From assembly GCA_935421135.1 (NCBI GenBank), contig OW285188.1:15725233-15789232 (forward strand): 64,000 nt of DNA. Reading direction: 5' to 3'. The notes under the pieces were generated by a model. It made no database searches, was not told where the DNA came from, and was given only the letters and a program-made list of their open reading frames with translations. Origin of the DNA: Bugulina stolonifera (taxonomy: Eukaryota > Bryozoa > Gymnolaemata > Cheilostomatida > Bugulidae). Position numbers and translations under genes: made by a program. Shown here in pieces: positions 1-13,591 of this stretch (the stretch's first letter is position 1; every line of letters starts with the position of its first letter).

Positions 1-214
1 AAAGTACTGCTAAATTGTGAATAAGCTCAATAGACATCTACATGTTCATGTACTTCCTTATTAGGCCTAATGTTTCATTGTTGCCTTATATTGTTGTACC
101 TCTTTTGTACTCCTAAATTGAGGTTCTGTGTTGGGTTCCATATTGTAATACGTGTACATGTACCCTACATGTATATTGGCATGGCTGCGATATATAACAT
201 AATATGTTTTACAG

Positions 215-321
215 TTCTAGACTTTGATGAGGAAGATCCAACTGTGAGTCCTTCGAAGGCGGTAGTGTTAAGAAGAGCATCCAGCATTCTGCTATGCGAC
301 ATTGTCACTTTACCATGCTGA
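215..321 (+). CDS. Possible terminal exon of an unidentified gene
   Basis: A pyrimidine-rich acceptor (ttttacag) ends at 214 and is followed by 35 open codons to a TGA at 319-321. The peptide starts with an acidic stretch (DFDEEDP) and continues with SPSKAVVLRRASSILL. The exon would need one base from the previous exon, which lies outside the window or was not found. A good AATAAA signal follows at 636-641, about 315 bp after the stop, which fits a 3' end. I do not recognise the protein, and a chance ORF cannot be excluded. Confidence 0.35.
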
Positions 322-1279
322 GAGCATTGCCATAGCACAGTACCTTGCAACACTGATTGAATCTTACCAATTTGTCATGTTGTAACTTAGCATTAATGTG
401 TTAGCATTATGTAACTTGTCATATCCATGTACATTGTATGCAGAACAATAGTTGAAAATATGTATGTAAATTGCAATATGTACTGTATAAGCTGTTATAA
501 TCAAAATTTAAATTGTTACAAATTAATGTATGTCATGCGTATGTAATATATGCATTATGTTGTTATTATGCCATTACACTCTCCCTATTACTTGCAATGA
601 ATTACTTCTGTTGCTGACTGTCTGAAATTACTTGCAATAAATCTTCTATACAAGTTTTTCTCTGCAGATGGTTCCTTCAACTCATGTGCATGTATATAAT
701 ATCATAATGTCACCACTGATTAATCATTGTCTTCCTATGTGATATCTTAGTGGTCTAATTTCCAGTTCTGCTATATAATGTGAGATTGCACTATTGAAGA
801 GCTGTAACTATCACTTGATGTATTCAGAAGTTCTCCAGGGTAGCTAGTATAACCAATACAAGGTTGATAAAATCAGTAGTTTGTTTATAACACAGTCATG
901 TAGAAGGCTTGGCTTAGCTCAGTTCATCAACCTTTTGTTATAATCTTACGGGTGGTATTGCGTCACCCGTAGCGCCACAAACAAATAGTTTGACCAATCG
1001 GCGTTCAATGAACTGAAAGAACCAGTCTCGTTATAGATCCGCTTGAGCGATTTATGCCATTTCTCACTCAATTATGGCTAAATGTTTGTCAAAACGCCGC
1101 TGGCTTATGCCATTATTTGACATGATGCAGCCCAATTCTGTAATAGATATTCTATAGCAGACAAGTAAAAGGTCCAATCTAACTAATATTATCATTATTT
1201 CATTAACATCTAGCCTGCTACATGTCTAAAACTTGGCCTCAACTTGCAGTTAATTATAAAAAGCTGTTTACTTCCACTT
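322..1279. other. Non-coding stretch with a possible 3' UTR
   Basis: Contains the AATAAA signal at 636-641 that could end the gene whose last exon is at 215-321. The part around 955-1150 is less AT-rich than its surroundings, but I could assign it to no gene or repeat. No other open frame or RNA gene is visible. Confidence 0.4.
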
Positions 1280-1281
1280 TA

Positions 1282-2278
1282 ACAAAAGTTTGAGACCACC
1301 TTTGCTTTAACTGACAAATACAATGTATGTGTAAATCACCTCTTTTATGTGTTTGGGAGTTTATTTCCTAGTTTTATTGTGATGCACTGGTTTGTTCTGG
1401 GTGAAATAGACCTGAGTAGACATTGTGTCATGAGTTGTGACTTGCAACATGCCTACATCGTAGCATTGCTGCAGTTCAATCTGTTACAATTTCTGCTTCA
1501 AAATGAGTGAAAAAGTTTAATCTCGCCATGTATAAGAGATCAAATAGTAGCTCTTTGTGGTGTTGGGCATTCAGAAAGGCAATTAGCAAGAAAATTTTAC
1601 TCCAGCAAAACAGCAGTTAACAGAGCACTCGATTGATGGAGGCAAAACCCAAAATTTGAAGACCGACTACGCTCTGGACGCCCATGAACCACTACGTCAA
1701 GGGAAGACTGCATAATGCGAAGGGTTTTGGTGCATTCACCATTAACTTTACTCACTAAAATCAAATCACAATGATGTAAACATCACAACAATGACCATTT
1801 GAAAGTTTCTTAGCAAATAATTTTGTTTAAAATCATGTAAGCTAACAGCCAAACCTCATCTCACCAATGCTTCGAAAAAAATGAAGATCAGAGTTTGCTA
1901 AACGGCAAACCAATAGAAAATTTATGGACAGTGCTGAAGAACAAAGAGGCAGAAAAGCAGCCATCAAGTGTTGTAGAATTTACACAAGTGATGGAGACTG
2001 TCTTGTGCACTGAGATCAACATAGACTATTGCAGAAAGCTAATAGAGTGTATGCCGAGGGGGCCCCGACGCTGTAATCAGCAATGCTGGTAGACACACAA
2101 AATACTGGGAAAAGTTTTAAAAATATTGTGTCATACCTTTTATGAACTTGAAAACTGCATTAGTCTATGATTTCCAATATGTATTTATCTTATTCAGCAA
2201 AAAAATTAAAGAAAACAGCATTTATTGCTGTAAAGCTAATGTGGTGCATTGTATTATTGGGTGGTCTCAAACTTTTGT
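1282..2278 (+). mobile_element. Decayed Tc1/mariner transposon
   Basis: A 997-bp element bounded by perfect 19-bp inverted repeats (left ACAAAAGTTTGAGACCACC at 1282-1300, its complement at 2260-2278). Each end abuts a TA dinucleotide (1280-1281 and 2279-2280), the target duplication expected of Tc1/mariner elements. Remnants of a plus-strand transposase lie between the repeats. Because it lacks an intact transposase it could move only if a related element supplied one. Confidence 0.9.
1533..2092 (+). pseudogene. Tc1-type transposase remnant
   Basis: The first part (about 1533-1690) encodes a helix-turn-helix region like that of Tc1 transposases (DQIVALCGVGHSERQLARKF, then a SSKTAVNRAL segment) followed by a GRP-like box (RLRSGRP), interrupted by TGA codons. 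The last part (1895-2092) encodes the family's C-terminal signature PIENLWTVLK and a terminal SMPRR-like motif (CMPRGPRR). The middle of the catalytic domain, with the first two aspartates of the DDE triad, is missing; only the glutamate of the NPIE-type motif remains. It is clearly inactive. Confidence 0.88.
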
Positions 2279-2282
2279 TAAT

Positions 2283-5200
2283 GACTGTAATGTGATGTAT
2301 TATTGTGTATTTATGGACACTGATGTATATATATTCCCTCTGATATTACATATTATAGCAATATATTGGTCAGCCTAATTTCTAGGATCCATCCAGCTAT
2401 TAACCTCCAGTTAATTTACAGCTCAAGAATAGATTATAATTACACAAACAATGGTTGGCATGCTGTTTAATTGGGGTACACACTTAGAGAAAGTGGATGA
2501 AAGTGATGAACTGATTCATTAGGTACATGTGCTTGTATATTACCTGACTGAATAAGTGGATAGTATTTATATTTAGTGTATTTATAGAGTATACAGCATA
2601 GTCTAGATATACACTATCGAGTGTGCAATTACACCGAGTTCAGGGTATAAAAAAGGAAAAAAATTTGTGTCAAAGATTTGATATCAAGGCCACCTTATAC
2701 TTATTACCATACAAGACGGTTTCACCTTTAAACATATTTAATTCCAGACCATGGTGTTATATTTTTGAGGTGAGACTAAGGTTGAATATTAGCTACATCT
2801 ACATAGACAGTGTACAGTACCTAAATAAGCTCTTCATGTACACACAATACTATACTGCGTCAACATATGTACTACATGCAATGTCATGTGTAATACAATT
2901 AAATTAACTGTTTTATAGTGACTAATAAAAATTAAAATAGTATTTTACTTTTAATTTTATATATATAATGATAAAATATATTTTATCTATATAAATAAAT
3001 AATAACAGTTAATCTTTTATTCCTATTTTTATTATATACTTTATTTAATTATTAATTATATTTACATAAGATATTATTGTTATATAATTATTATTATAAT
3101 TATAACTAATATAAAATAAATATTATTTATAATGAATTATTAATATTTGATGTGCATTGAACCAATAAATGAATTGAAATATCAATAGATCAATCAATTG
3201 TTTTATTATTAATATCAACAATTATCATCCACTGATCAGTTAAAAGATTTCCGACTGGATCGATTGTCTGTTCATTGTGAATGTTGATGTTATGTAATGA
3301 TTATGATTTGTTTAACGTTACGTAAATGCTTTTACACAAGACATGATCATGATTGTAATTGCTTATTGATAATAATTAGAATAATATAAAGTAAATGGTA
3401 GATCAACAAAGTGAAGGCTGCTTATACATGTACATGTGTATACAATGTTAATTGGAAATGCAACTTACTTCTCACTAACTCAGTTCTACTGCAAATTTCA
3501 AATTTGCAGCTCTTGATAAACCAGAGCCTGACACTATCTTTGCCTAACTAACATAAACATGAGCCCAATCGAGAAAAACGGTATTTCCTTTAGTCTGCTC
3601 TGAACATTTTCCCAGACTAATATTGTACATGAGGTGATGACTCCTGCCTACAGTAACTATTGATCTTGCAATATACCTGTGTGAAGTTGTGTTCTCTTTA
3701 TTTGCAAACCAAATATGACAACGGGAAGATAATTCTTAAATGTTTAGTGATAAACTGGAAGTGCATGTGGTGTACAATTATGTATAATTAGTAATTACAA
3801 ATTACATCATGTATGTACAATGTACATGTAGATACATTGTAAGTAAATTGTGCATTGTTGCAACTATTATTAGGATTATGCAAATTGAATAATACTTGAG
3901 TTGAGCCAATTTATTGTATTTGATAGTTGGCTCTAGAACAGCCAGATAAAATGTCACCAGACCAATGTTCAAAACCTTTTAAATGCCATGATTTCAATAT
4001 GCATTAATTTCTGCTTGACAACTGAGTACTTTTCAATTGACTATGTAGAGAGTGTTCTGTCTTTCTTTATGTGCAATATAATTATTATGGTACCGTTAGA
4101 TTTTTTTGGATGGCTTCCTTCCTAGTAGACAAGCACTGTGCTTTTAATTGAATATTTATTCCCCACAGTCGTTGGTTATTTCACAGTTGCTTGCTTTTTA
4201 TAAGTTCTTAAACACAAGGAATGAGACATGTTCATCAAATTTTTTGCAGTGTAATATTTGGTTAGATCCTCTTGGCCATATAAAATTTCCAACTTGGCCA
4301 CACAAAATTTCTACTTGACCTACTAGAGTATTGTAGTGATCCAGACAATCTCTATAACTACTGCATGGACAATTCTTGTAGGATACTGATAGCCCCTCTG
4401 CCCCTCCGGTTCTGCAGAATGATGTTGGTTCTATATAAAAGGAGCCACTTTTTCTGTATTAGTTCAGTTGTGATTTGGAGTGCATTGAAGTAATATCTAT
4501 TTACTTAAATCTATTCGTGATTTTTTCAAATTATCCTAGGAGTTTTTCACGGAACTGAAGCATCTAGTATAGTTTGGATAGGCAGAAGCACTCGGACCTG
4601 GCACATAGGTCGTACCTATGCATGAGATATAGACAAAGAGCACAATGGGACCTGTTGGTCACACAAAAAAGTCACAAATTGGAAGCTCCATTGACAATAT
4701 AGTATCACTAGGTAGCCTCAGCTCAGACACATTGTAGAGTGGTACTGGTTCGGGTGATACCCTAGCCCCAAATCTTTACAGTATCATACAGTATCAGTAG
4801 TCAGTAACCGTATAATACCTATTGTAGGCCTATACTATAGATATCATAGATAAAATGATACTTGCATAGTTTGCAAGGAAAAGGAAATTTGCAATTAATC
4901 AACCAGAATAATTATAAGGATTCCATTGAATTATGTGACCTCAAAACTTCACACTAATGCATAGATAGACAGACATGGTAAATACTAAATAGCCTATATA
5001 ATCTAAAACTATTATCTTGTTGTTCACATATTCTGTATCCTGTTGTCCTGGCATGAACCTGCCGAGGACAACTTTTAAACATTAGTAGTTCTACTTGAAT
5101 TCATTTGCCCACATGATTGTCATTTATCACACCTACTTGCATAACATATAACTTGTTCAACTGAACTCTACATAGTATACACATGTCTGACTGGTATGCA

Positions 5201-8200
5201 TGTATTAGATGGAAGGTACCAGCAAATTTCACAGACAATCATGATGAATGTACACATGCATCCTGCTCACTGATGGAGACAACCCTCTCTCTATAGTCAG
5301 AATATTGCTTATGTGCAAGTAATATGGTGGAAAGTGTAGTATACCTACCAGGATATGTTGGTGGGAGACCCTGATGAAAATTAGTGAATAATTAGGTTTT
5401 GGTGGCTGTTGGGCAATAACGGTGATAGTATAGTGTTGGTAGGAAGTACTAGTAGTACTAGCAGTACTAGTAGCAACAGTCAATTTAGTAATAGTCATGT
5501 TGGGCTCAGGGACACAAAACCAATAATACCACTGATTATGCCAGGTAGTGCATATTGCATGGAACATGGATTGAAAGTACATAATATACATGTACATGTA
5601 CATACAAGTTGATTTAAGAAAAAGAAAAGAACAAATAGGCCAGTAACAAACATACATTACAGATTACAAGATGTGAATAGTTAGACAAGTTTTAATAGGG
5701 TAATGTGCATTCAGCAATTAACATGATGTATGAGGACCCCAAAATCCTTAGGTAGCTACCGACGGACTCAGCAAGATTTCAGAGCATTTGGAACCCCAGT
5801 ATCGCACAGTACCAAGCATTTTAAGCATCTCGCTACATATTGACCCACACAGAGTCTACCTGATTATTCACCCCCAGCCAGAGGGGTAGCTAGTATAGGG
5901 CTATAATAGGCTACTTTGATCATCAAATCCCAGCCACTGGCACCCCATTGTTAGATAAAAGAAGAAACTTGATCCATTTGGTGGTTAAGGTTTTCAAGCA
6001 TTTCTATACTAGTATTTATATTTCAACAATGCATTAAATCCTTTGTCTAAACAGAGGTAAAATACAAACAACTAGCAACTAGCCAAATGGAGGTATTGTC
6101 TTTTTACATTAGGTGACTGTTATCAAGGTTTGGAAAATTTTTAAAAGCCCATTCATAAAAGTAAAACATGATTCTATTGTCTTTACCTCAATTGTTATTC
6201 TTGCAAATTTCCAGCTTGAGTTGAAATATATTTTTTCTATACAAGTTTCCTAAGGACATAACAAACATGCCCCTAGGCAGTGAGTGGGTATAGTATAACT
6301 ATACTGAGAGGCCAACACTTCTACAGTAAGCCCATATAGCTGAGCAAGAGGAGCATATGCCTTACACACAATACATATGCCTACAACAGCTGAACTGAAA
6401 TTTGTGTAAAAATAATGATATCAATATTTACATGTAAAATGTACATTGTTACCAGTGGAAAGTAGGCAAATGTCTGTGTTGGCAAATAAGTAGACCATGG
6501 CTAAATGTTCATTGAACTTCCACTGAATTCAATACTTGTCCATGTACTGTTATGACAGGATTATTAGACGAATACTTTGTAAAGCAGAAAAATTTTGATC
6601 TGGAGTCAACTAATTGACATTTACAAAATATCCTTTGACCACAAAATGTAGTTGCAACAGTGAGGAGATGAAAAACTTATTTGGAAATTTATACAAATAA
6701 TAAAAAATTGGTTATATGCAAACAAAATGTGGTTTGGTAATTTGATTAGTGTATCAATTATTTGACCATATATCTGATAATATTTTCATGTTACTCAGGA
6801 TTTCCTATCAACTTGTACCAGGGTTACATTCTTTGGTGTGAAGTTTGATCATTGATAGTATTTTTTTCCAAACAAGTTGTAACAGACAATACTTGATAAC
6901 TTAGTTTACTGAGTCTTAACTATTGTTCACAAATATATCATTAACTGGCCTAGAACAGTATGGTTCCCCCTGACCCATTTCTGACTTTTTCAATTATTGT
7001 GTGATTGGATCATAAATCATACCAGCTCAAAATCAGCTTACCAAATACTTGTCAGCAGTAAAATAGATACAAGCAGACTGAGAATATAATATATGCATTT
7101 TAATAAAATAATTTCCAGCACCAAGTAAATTACATGACTGTAATCCTATCCTGGACGGATTTCGATAACCTAAGATCCCAGCCCATGAGTGAAGCAAATT
7201 GGTGGAGCTATTACGGAGACTCAGCTTTTCCTGTTGGCTGTTGCTCACTTGGTTGGGAATCAAGGCTATTTCAGACTACTCCAGTTCTGCACCTAACTCA
7301 TACTACATCCTCTAAGCCATCAACATCGTTCCAAGTACATTAAATTATATTAGTGGACATTACCTTAGTGGAAGAAATGTAATAACTAAGTACGTCTGCA
7401 CAAATAGGTCTATGGGAATATGCATTATTCAAGGATTTAAGATGATGGCAATTATCATATGGCTGTGGTATCAGGGGTATTACACTGTATAAGACAGCAT
7501 TACATATCATTTCCATCAAAGATTTATTGCCATTATATCAGCCGGAATCCTGGCCTTAGCCTAACATTTGAGTTAATGATAAAAAACCCTCAACAGTCAA
7601 CCCTAGTAGGTTAGTCTACCAATCAGGCTCTAGATATGGGAAAAGAGGGCGTTTCTATCATACTATTTATCAGGTCACGGTTTCTTTGTGTAAGACAAGT
7701 AGGTTGGCTAGTAGCCCTGAAACGTGAATCACTCTTGTTAAATAGTTCTGTTGGTGCTAGCTGAGGACAGGACACTGCTGAGAGATAAAGAGGATTTACA
7801 TTAACTCAGACTGAGTTCATTTGAGGACAAGCACTGTGGAATATGGATGAGGTATCAATGACGGACGTGATAACCAGCATAAATTTGAAGTGTGTATATA
7901 AGTGAAGTGATAAGGTGTGTACTATCAGTGATGTTTTGTCTACAGCACTAGAGCAGAATGTCTGCGGTAAGGGGAGAGACTACGTGCTTGTAAAAGAATG
8001 GAAGATAGCTTCTTATTGCTTAGTCCAAATACACATCTGTATTGGAAATAGATATGAAGAATATCAGCATTCTATTGAAGGGGGGATATATTATCACTAC
8101 TACACTGAAATGGTATGTAACATTGTAGTATGTAATGTAATGCAATGTTCATGCAATAGCAGTAGCCTATTAGCCTATTTTTGTCAGTCTTTTTGGAATT

Positions 8201-9078
8201 GATTGAACATGCTTTTATTGTCCATAACTAAAAAACTTTTGTATTTTGGCTACGTGGATATTATTCGGTGAAACCACACACAAAGCATGTCTATCATAAA
8301 CCAATACAAAGTGACACTTTGTAGATGTAATTAATATGAAATTGTGGTCTGTTGTCTAAATATCATAGTACATATAGGTCTAAATAGTGCTGACTGACTG
8401 TACTCTTAATTTGACTTGATGTATTACTTTTCATTAATTATAAAGGAACAATTTTTGAATAGCTGCTCGTGCATAAATGTATAAATATGTCTCCTTTAGT
8501 TCCTATCTCTAACAACCACTGCATGCTCACTAATATACATCTCCTAAAGCCATCTTCCTCAAGTTATTTGAGTGACTGCTGTGATGTGAACAATTATGCT
8601 GGTGTCCTTGGCAATGCATCCTTGTATATTAGCTGTTGACAATTTGGAATTGTGCTCCCTTTCTTATAAAGAAAAACAGAAGAAGATAACTTTCCTCTAC
8701 AAATGGAATAATGGGATATCACCAAGAATGAAATTGCAATGAGTAACTGTTCAACTACAAATCACTGTGACGAAGTGTAGAAATAAGTGCAGTTAACATT
8801 AGATGGATAGATATTCGGTTATGGTACAATATCTTCATCACCGGGTATACATTCATCCAAAGTTCTGTATCTTATGGGATTTTAAATTCCTATTCAACTC
8901 TTCAACCTCATTTACATCAAACACTGGACTCTCTAAAGGAAGAAACCATCAACATACATTGGAGACGTCACTAATATTACTAATGTTACTAACCACTGCT
9001 ATCAGGTCTATGTTACCTATCGCATGCACACAATACTATGCTGACTTACACTGAATAAATATCTTTATTATGTTCTAG
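2283..9078. other. Long stretch with no assignable gene
   Basis: Nothing here could be assigned with confidence. About 2905-3160 is almost pure A/T low-complexity DNA. At 4432-4442 there is a strong TATA-like motif (TATATAAAAGG) preceded by a GC-richer segment, which could be a promoter or a solo LTR, but no downstream gene was recognised. A short hairpin of the AGTTGTCCTC type lies at 5042-5072. Several ORFs of 60-140 codons occur on both strands without splice-site or family support. Confidence 0.4.
4432..4442 (+). promoter_or_regulatory. TATA-like motif, possible promoter or solo LTR
   Basis: TATATAAAAGG follows a locally GC-rich segment (about 4393-4420), the layout of a TATA-box promoter or of a U3/R boundary. 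No inverted ends or target duplication were found around it and no coding region follows nearby, so the function is uncertain. Confidence 0.25.
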
Positions 9079-9294
9079 AAAGTTCAGAAGAAGAATGATT
9101 CCAGCTTGCAAGCAGAAATTATGAAAGTAGAACAAAACTGGAAACTAGAAATGTCACTACACAGTTTTGGAGATTCACATTCTTTGAATTGTGGACTATG
9201 CAAGTCCAAATACTTTGGCAAGACACTACCATCAGCATGTATGGTGTGTCTCGAGCCGCCCACCAGCTGTATATTCTATCCATTTACTGCCTAG
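9079..9294 (+). CDS. Possible terminal exon with paired CxxC motifs
   Basis: After an acceptor-like tgttctag ending at 9078 the frame stays open for 71 codons to a TAG at 9292-9294. The peptide starts KVQKKNDSS and has two CxxC pairs (CGLC and CMVC) about 18 residues apart, a spacing compatible with a zinc ribbon. I could not link it to an upstream exon with matching phase and do not recognise a family. It may be the 3' exon of an unknown gene or chance. Confidence 0.3.
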   Translation, partial: KVQKKNDSSLQAEIMKVEQNWKLEMSLHSFGDSHSLNCGLCKSKYFGKTLPSACMVCLEPPTSCIFYPFTA

Positions 9295-10507
9295 AGCCTA
9301 CTATTACTATATTGTAACCAGTCTACTGCAAAACGGTGTAGCCAGTATTGTCAACCAACCTCTGTCAAGTTTATAGTAATCTATTCTACACTCTCCAATC
9401 ACTGATAAAAGGTGCCGCAGTCTTTTTACTCTTCTATTACTAGTATCTAACATTTTATCGTACACTATTATTATACAAATATAATTATGGTTGTTATTCT
9501 ATATTATCTTGTCTACAACATTCTATATTAGTGCTATGCCCTACCTCATTTATTTTACCTCCCAGAATATTTACTTCCTATAACAGTATTTTATTGTACA
9601 CAATGCTACCTCCCCTTTCTCTCCATTCTGAGTTGTGAACACCCATATATTAAAACTACATTATACTATATTATATTATATTATTACACTATTTCTAGCA
9701 TTAGACTCGAGCACGCCAGTCATGTTCTATAGACATTAAAAACACAAGTTTGAATTTCTCAGGTTTTTGTATAGTGTTGTGTATTTTATTAGATAAATAG
9801 TCAGGGTTCTATTATACACCCTATGTTAGCCGTTACGTACCTGTATAACTAGAATTATCTTTTAATTTCAATAATCTCAATTCCCAACACAAGTTTTACT
9901 CTCAGGCTATGTTTGTGTGGTAGGTGGTGTGTTTCTTATTATTTGTCCAACAAGCTATTTTATTTTACTGTCTGGATGTTGTATGTACCTGGATTCTCGT
10001 TGCCATATTACAAAACACCTCTTTTAGTTCAAACTATACTTGGAGCTGGTGATTTCTGTACACTCATATATTACAGTATAATATACTTTTTCATATAATA
10101 TTAGATGCTTGCAATGTATCAAATAAACAATTACAGAACAGCTAGATGAACAATATGTAATTGCTGCTCATTTCAATTAATTAAATAATAATAGTGCTCC
10201 GTGGCCATCCAAACCAATCAAGTAGAGTTATCCAGGGAAAAATATCAAACAATGTTATTATTCTTAACACATAGCATTAAATCACAAATTACATATAAAA
10301 ATAATACAACTCATAAAAACAACAAAGAGTTATTGAATACAGCGACTGGGTAAAGTTAATAGGCATATCATCAGTAGGTCAGCTGCTATTCAACAATAAA
10401 CAGTTTCATACTGAGGTACTTGAAGCAAGCAATTCTGTGGGTGGCAAAAATTGCTCATATGAAATGTGAATTGGAAGAAAGCAGTCACTTTTTGGTTATT
10501 GGCAGTA

Positions 10508-12734
10508 ATGGCTATGGATTTTAAAATGAGGATGTATTGGCCTGCCAGGAGGCCAGAAGATGATAGAGAAACAAGGTAGTCATATACATTATTATATCTT
10601 ACTATAAATCCAATTGTAGTTGTTGATGAAACTGTATGAAATGCTGCTTCATTTCTAACAACCGACCAATCTGTAGTTATAGAGAACCAAGTGATCAAGT
10701 ACATATATATTATAATGTGTATTACGTCTTCTAGCACACTAATTCTTGTAGAACAACTTATGGTAGAACAATAGCCTTAGCTGCTCACTTAAGAAAACAA
10801 GATGGTATGTCAGGTTTACTGCCATCATCAAGTGGCAGCAGTACACAGGTAAGTGTTCATTTGGTTGATACATAAGCCTTTAGATTACTAATGGGTTAGG
10901 TTTACTAAAACAAACTACTTTATCTTTGACAATCTACCACATTGTGGACTTTGAAAAATGGAGGGGGAGAAATTGACTATTTCACCAGAACAGTCTGACC
11001 ACAACTCATTAACTAAACATCAATCAGCTACAAGAAGACAGAATTTCAAAAGAAAATTGTAAAAAATGTATCATCTAGAACAGACTTGATCAGTAATTGC
11101 ATAAAAATATCAATTTTATTGAAAGGACCTAAATGGATATGAGTGATTATGAGCAGTGTTGAATTCAGAGTAGCCCACTAGACAGGAATGCAGTGTGAAG
11201 GGAAAATGGGCGTATGCATGCTACATTCCATCTAACCATCATTATATTTAGTTACCAGACAGCCTATTGGCCAACATCTATAACAGATATTGGAACAAAA
11301 ATAAGTTTATGATAATACTAGACTGGAGGATATAATATATTACATAAGCTCTACTGTAAAAAAGGTTAGCTGAACAAATAAATCCCATTTTTTACACACA
11401 ACCACAAGCTATTAATAAACTCTCAATACTGAAGAATGATTATCATAAAATAGAAATAATATGATTAATTGACCCCCAGGTTGATTTATATGTCTTTAAT
11501 TTACCACCAAGTCTAAACTGTCTGGTTTCTACCCAAGAATAACTTCAGAGTTTCCCCAGTAACAGTGTTTAAGCCCATTTAACTAGTTAGATTTTAGAAT
11601 AAACTTCTTATTCTATAGTCTATGAACTGTAGTAAAAGATAATAACATGTATATTTTATAGTACATAAACCGTACCAATGGATAGTAACATGTACAACAC
11701 AGTTTATAGACTATAGAATACACATGATATTATCTATTAGTATATTTATAGACAAGATCAGGGTCCAGAATGTTAGAAAGAAGACTACCAGCACTGAGCA
11801 TATCGAGTAGACTAGGGAACCTGCAACAATACCAGTACAGAATGAATAGAGTAAGGGGCGTGCAGTCACTAGTCCCCATGTCTAGGCAAATCACACCAAC
11901 TCATGGCTACCACCAGGTATGCATGTTCAGATTATGCTAGGACTAACTGCTTCTGTTCTGTCTGCACATTCTAAACATTAGCATACAATATGCAGAAACG
12001 AAAAGACATCAAAAATATGACATCTTCTGTTAGGGAGAATTTTATGAAACACATATTTTCTAAGCGATATTTCCAAAAGGCTTCCCACTTGTTATATTTT
12101 AGAGTTCAATACGGAGTGCTCCAGATTTTGCTCATGGAAGGAATAAAGACTTGGGAGATATGAGGTGACTGTTTAATGGGTATTCATTATCTCTTATATT
12201 ATCAAGGACAGTTAAATGAATAATTAATTAATTCTCAGGTACATCTAAATTCAGTTACAGAATTCATCATGGTAGAGACTAGGTCTGATTGAAATGAGTT
12301 TCAGCTTGTCTATAATTTCAGCTATGTCTATAGGCTTACTGTTGGGTGTTAACTATTTAGTGTGATCATTAATTTTAGTACTGCCTATAAAAATGGTTGG
12401 GTTAGAGAGTCAAGTCCTGTCTGAAACATTGGATTAACTATTATGTAGTTTCCTAGGGTTTCAGCAACAATATTAGACGTAATTAGACGTGTAGACATGT
12501 TTGTTGAGGTTACGACTAGGTAGAGCGGGAGGCACATGGAGGCATGTAAAGGAGGTGAGGCAGAGCAAGGGAGAGAATATGATGTATGTGGATGGTCTTC
12601 CTTGTTTAGAAGATGGAATGAGAGACAACTTTCTTGCTAGAAGATCTTCAAGAGTGGAGACAAGTGACCTTGTAGCAGGTAATCTCTTTTCTCAGCATGC
12701 GGCACTGGAGAATGTACTATTGTGCAACATCTGA
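10508..12734 (+). CDS. Uncharacterised five-exon gene, 200 aa
   Basis: Five exons join in phase through canonical GT-AG introns: 10508-10575, 10752-10848, 11752-11916, 12103-12164 and 12524-12734 (603 coding bases, 200 codons plus TGA). The start chosen is the first ATG of the open frame (MAMDFKMRMYWPARRPEDD); two further in-frame ATGs follow within ten codons. The protein is basic, rich in R, S, G and Q, and looks largely disordered, with no signal peptide or membrane segment. I recognise no domain. It converges with VPS51, whose stop lies 858 bp away on the other strand. Codons are free of stops across four independent junctions, the main reason to believe it. Extra upstream exons are possible. 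Confidence 0.6.
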
Positions 12735-13591
12735 ACTGTTTTAAACTTGTGTAGGAAACACAATAGACATCAACAATTCCTGAATAACAAATACTTGGGA
12801 CACCTTATAAAAACACTTGTGAAACCACACAATGTAAAACAAAGGGAGAGCTAGAAAACCGGTTAAAATTTGTCCTTGCATGACCTTGTATGAAGAAGGA
12901 ATCATGTATCACACTTTACAGCCTGTAGATCTTTTAAGTGCCTGGAATTTTCCATGACCCAATGTGGTATTTTAGATAATGGGAGATCACTTGTAGAGAA
13001 GAGAGACAACTGGATGGAGATTAGGTAGCACTTGTCTGCCATGTCAAAGGATTGATGGAACATGCAGAATTAGCATGAGTGGCATTAGATCCTAATCTTA
13101 ATACTATAATTATCCATGTATGAATCTCAGGCTTGTTCAGTTTGAATATGACTTTGGAAACTTCTAGAATCCTGAACCCATGAGAAATTATCATCTCAAT
13201 CCAGCCTCTAAATCACTTTCATTTATGATTCATGAAGACAGGCCGGGTGTCAAGTACAGCCATCAGTTCTCCAATCTTGGGCCCACCCTTTTTACTTTAT
13301 ACATTAATTTCCGTATCTACCAAGTCTATTGGAAATCATTGGTAGGAGAACATAAAATGCTTCAGATACAGAACATGACTAACTGCAACAAGCTCTATAG
13401 GAAACTGACTATTAATTTTTTTCAATTTCATACAACACACCAGTTTTCTGTATCAATCTTTTATTATTATAATAAATATATGGTACTAATGGATGGGAAA
13501 ATAAATATTTGAAATAATATAATGATATAATATTAAACAGTATAAAACTTGCGTGTTGCTGCAGCATCAAGGTTGTTTTTGGTCTATTGCT
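12735..13591. other. Intergenic region between convergent genes
   Basis: Holds the 3' flank of the 200-aa gene and the 3' UTR of VPS51. A minus-strand AATAAA (TTTATT at about 13460-13465) lies some 130 bp past the VPS51 stop. A 110-codon plus-strand ORF at 13180-13512 lacks any other sign of coding. Confidence 0.5.

Noticed and set aside
5229..5657. 142-codon minus-strand ORF with TSTAST and MYMYMY-like runs
   Set aside because: Derived from simple repeats (agtactagtag and tacatgtacatg); no sign of coding.
10390..10737. 115-codon minus-strand ORF
   Set aside because: Overlaps exon 1 of the phase-consistent 200-aa gene on the other strand, has no splice context and no recognisable domain.
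13180..13512. 110-codon plus-strand ORF
   Set aside because: Lies in the 3' flank of VPS51, overlaps its probable polyadenylation signal, and has no family or composition signal.
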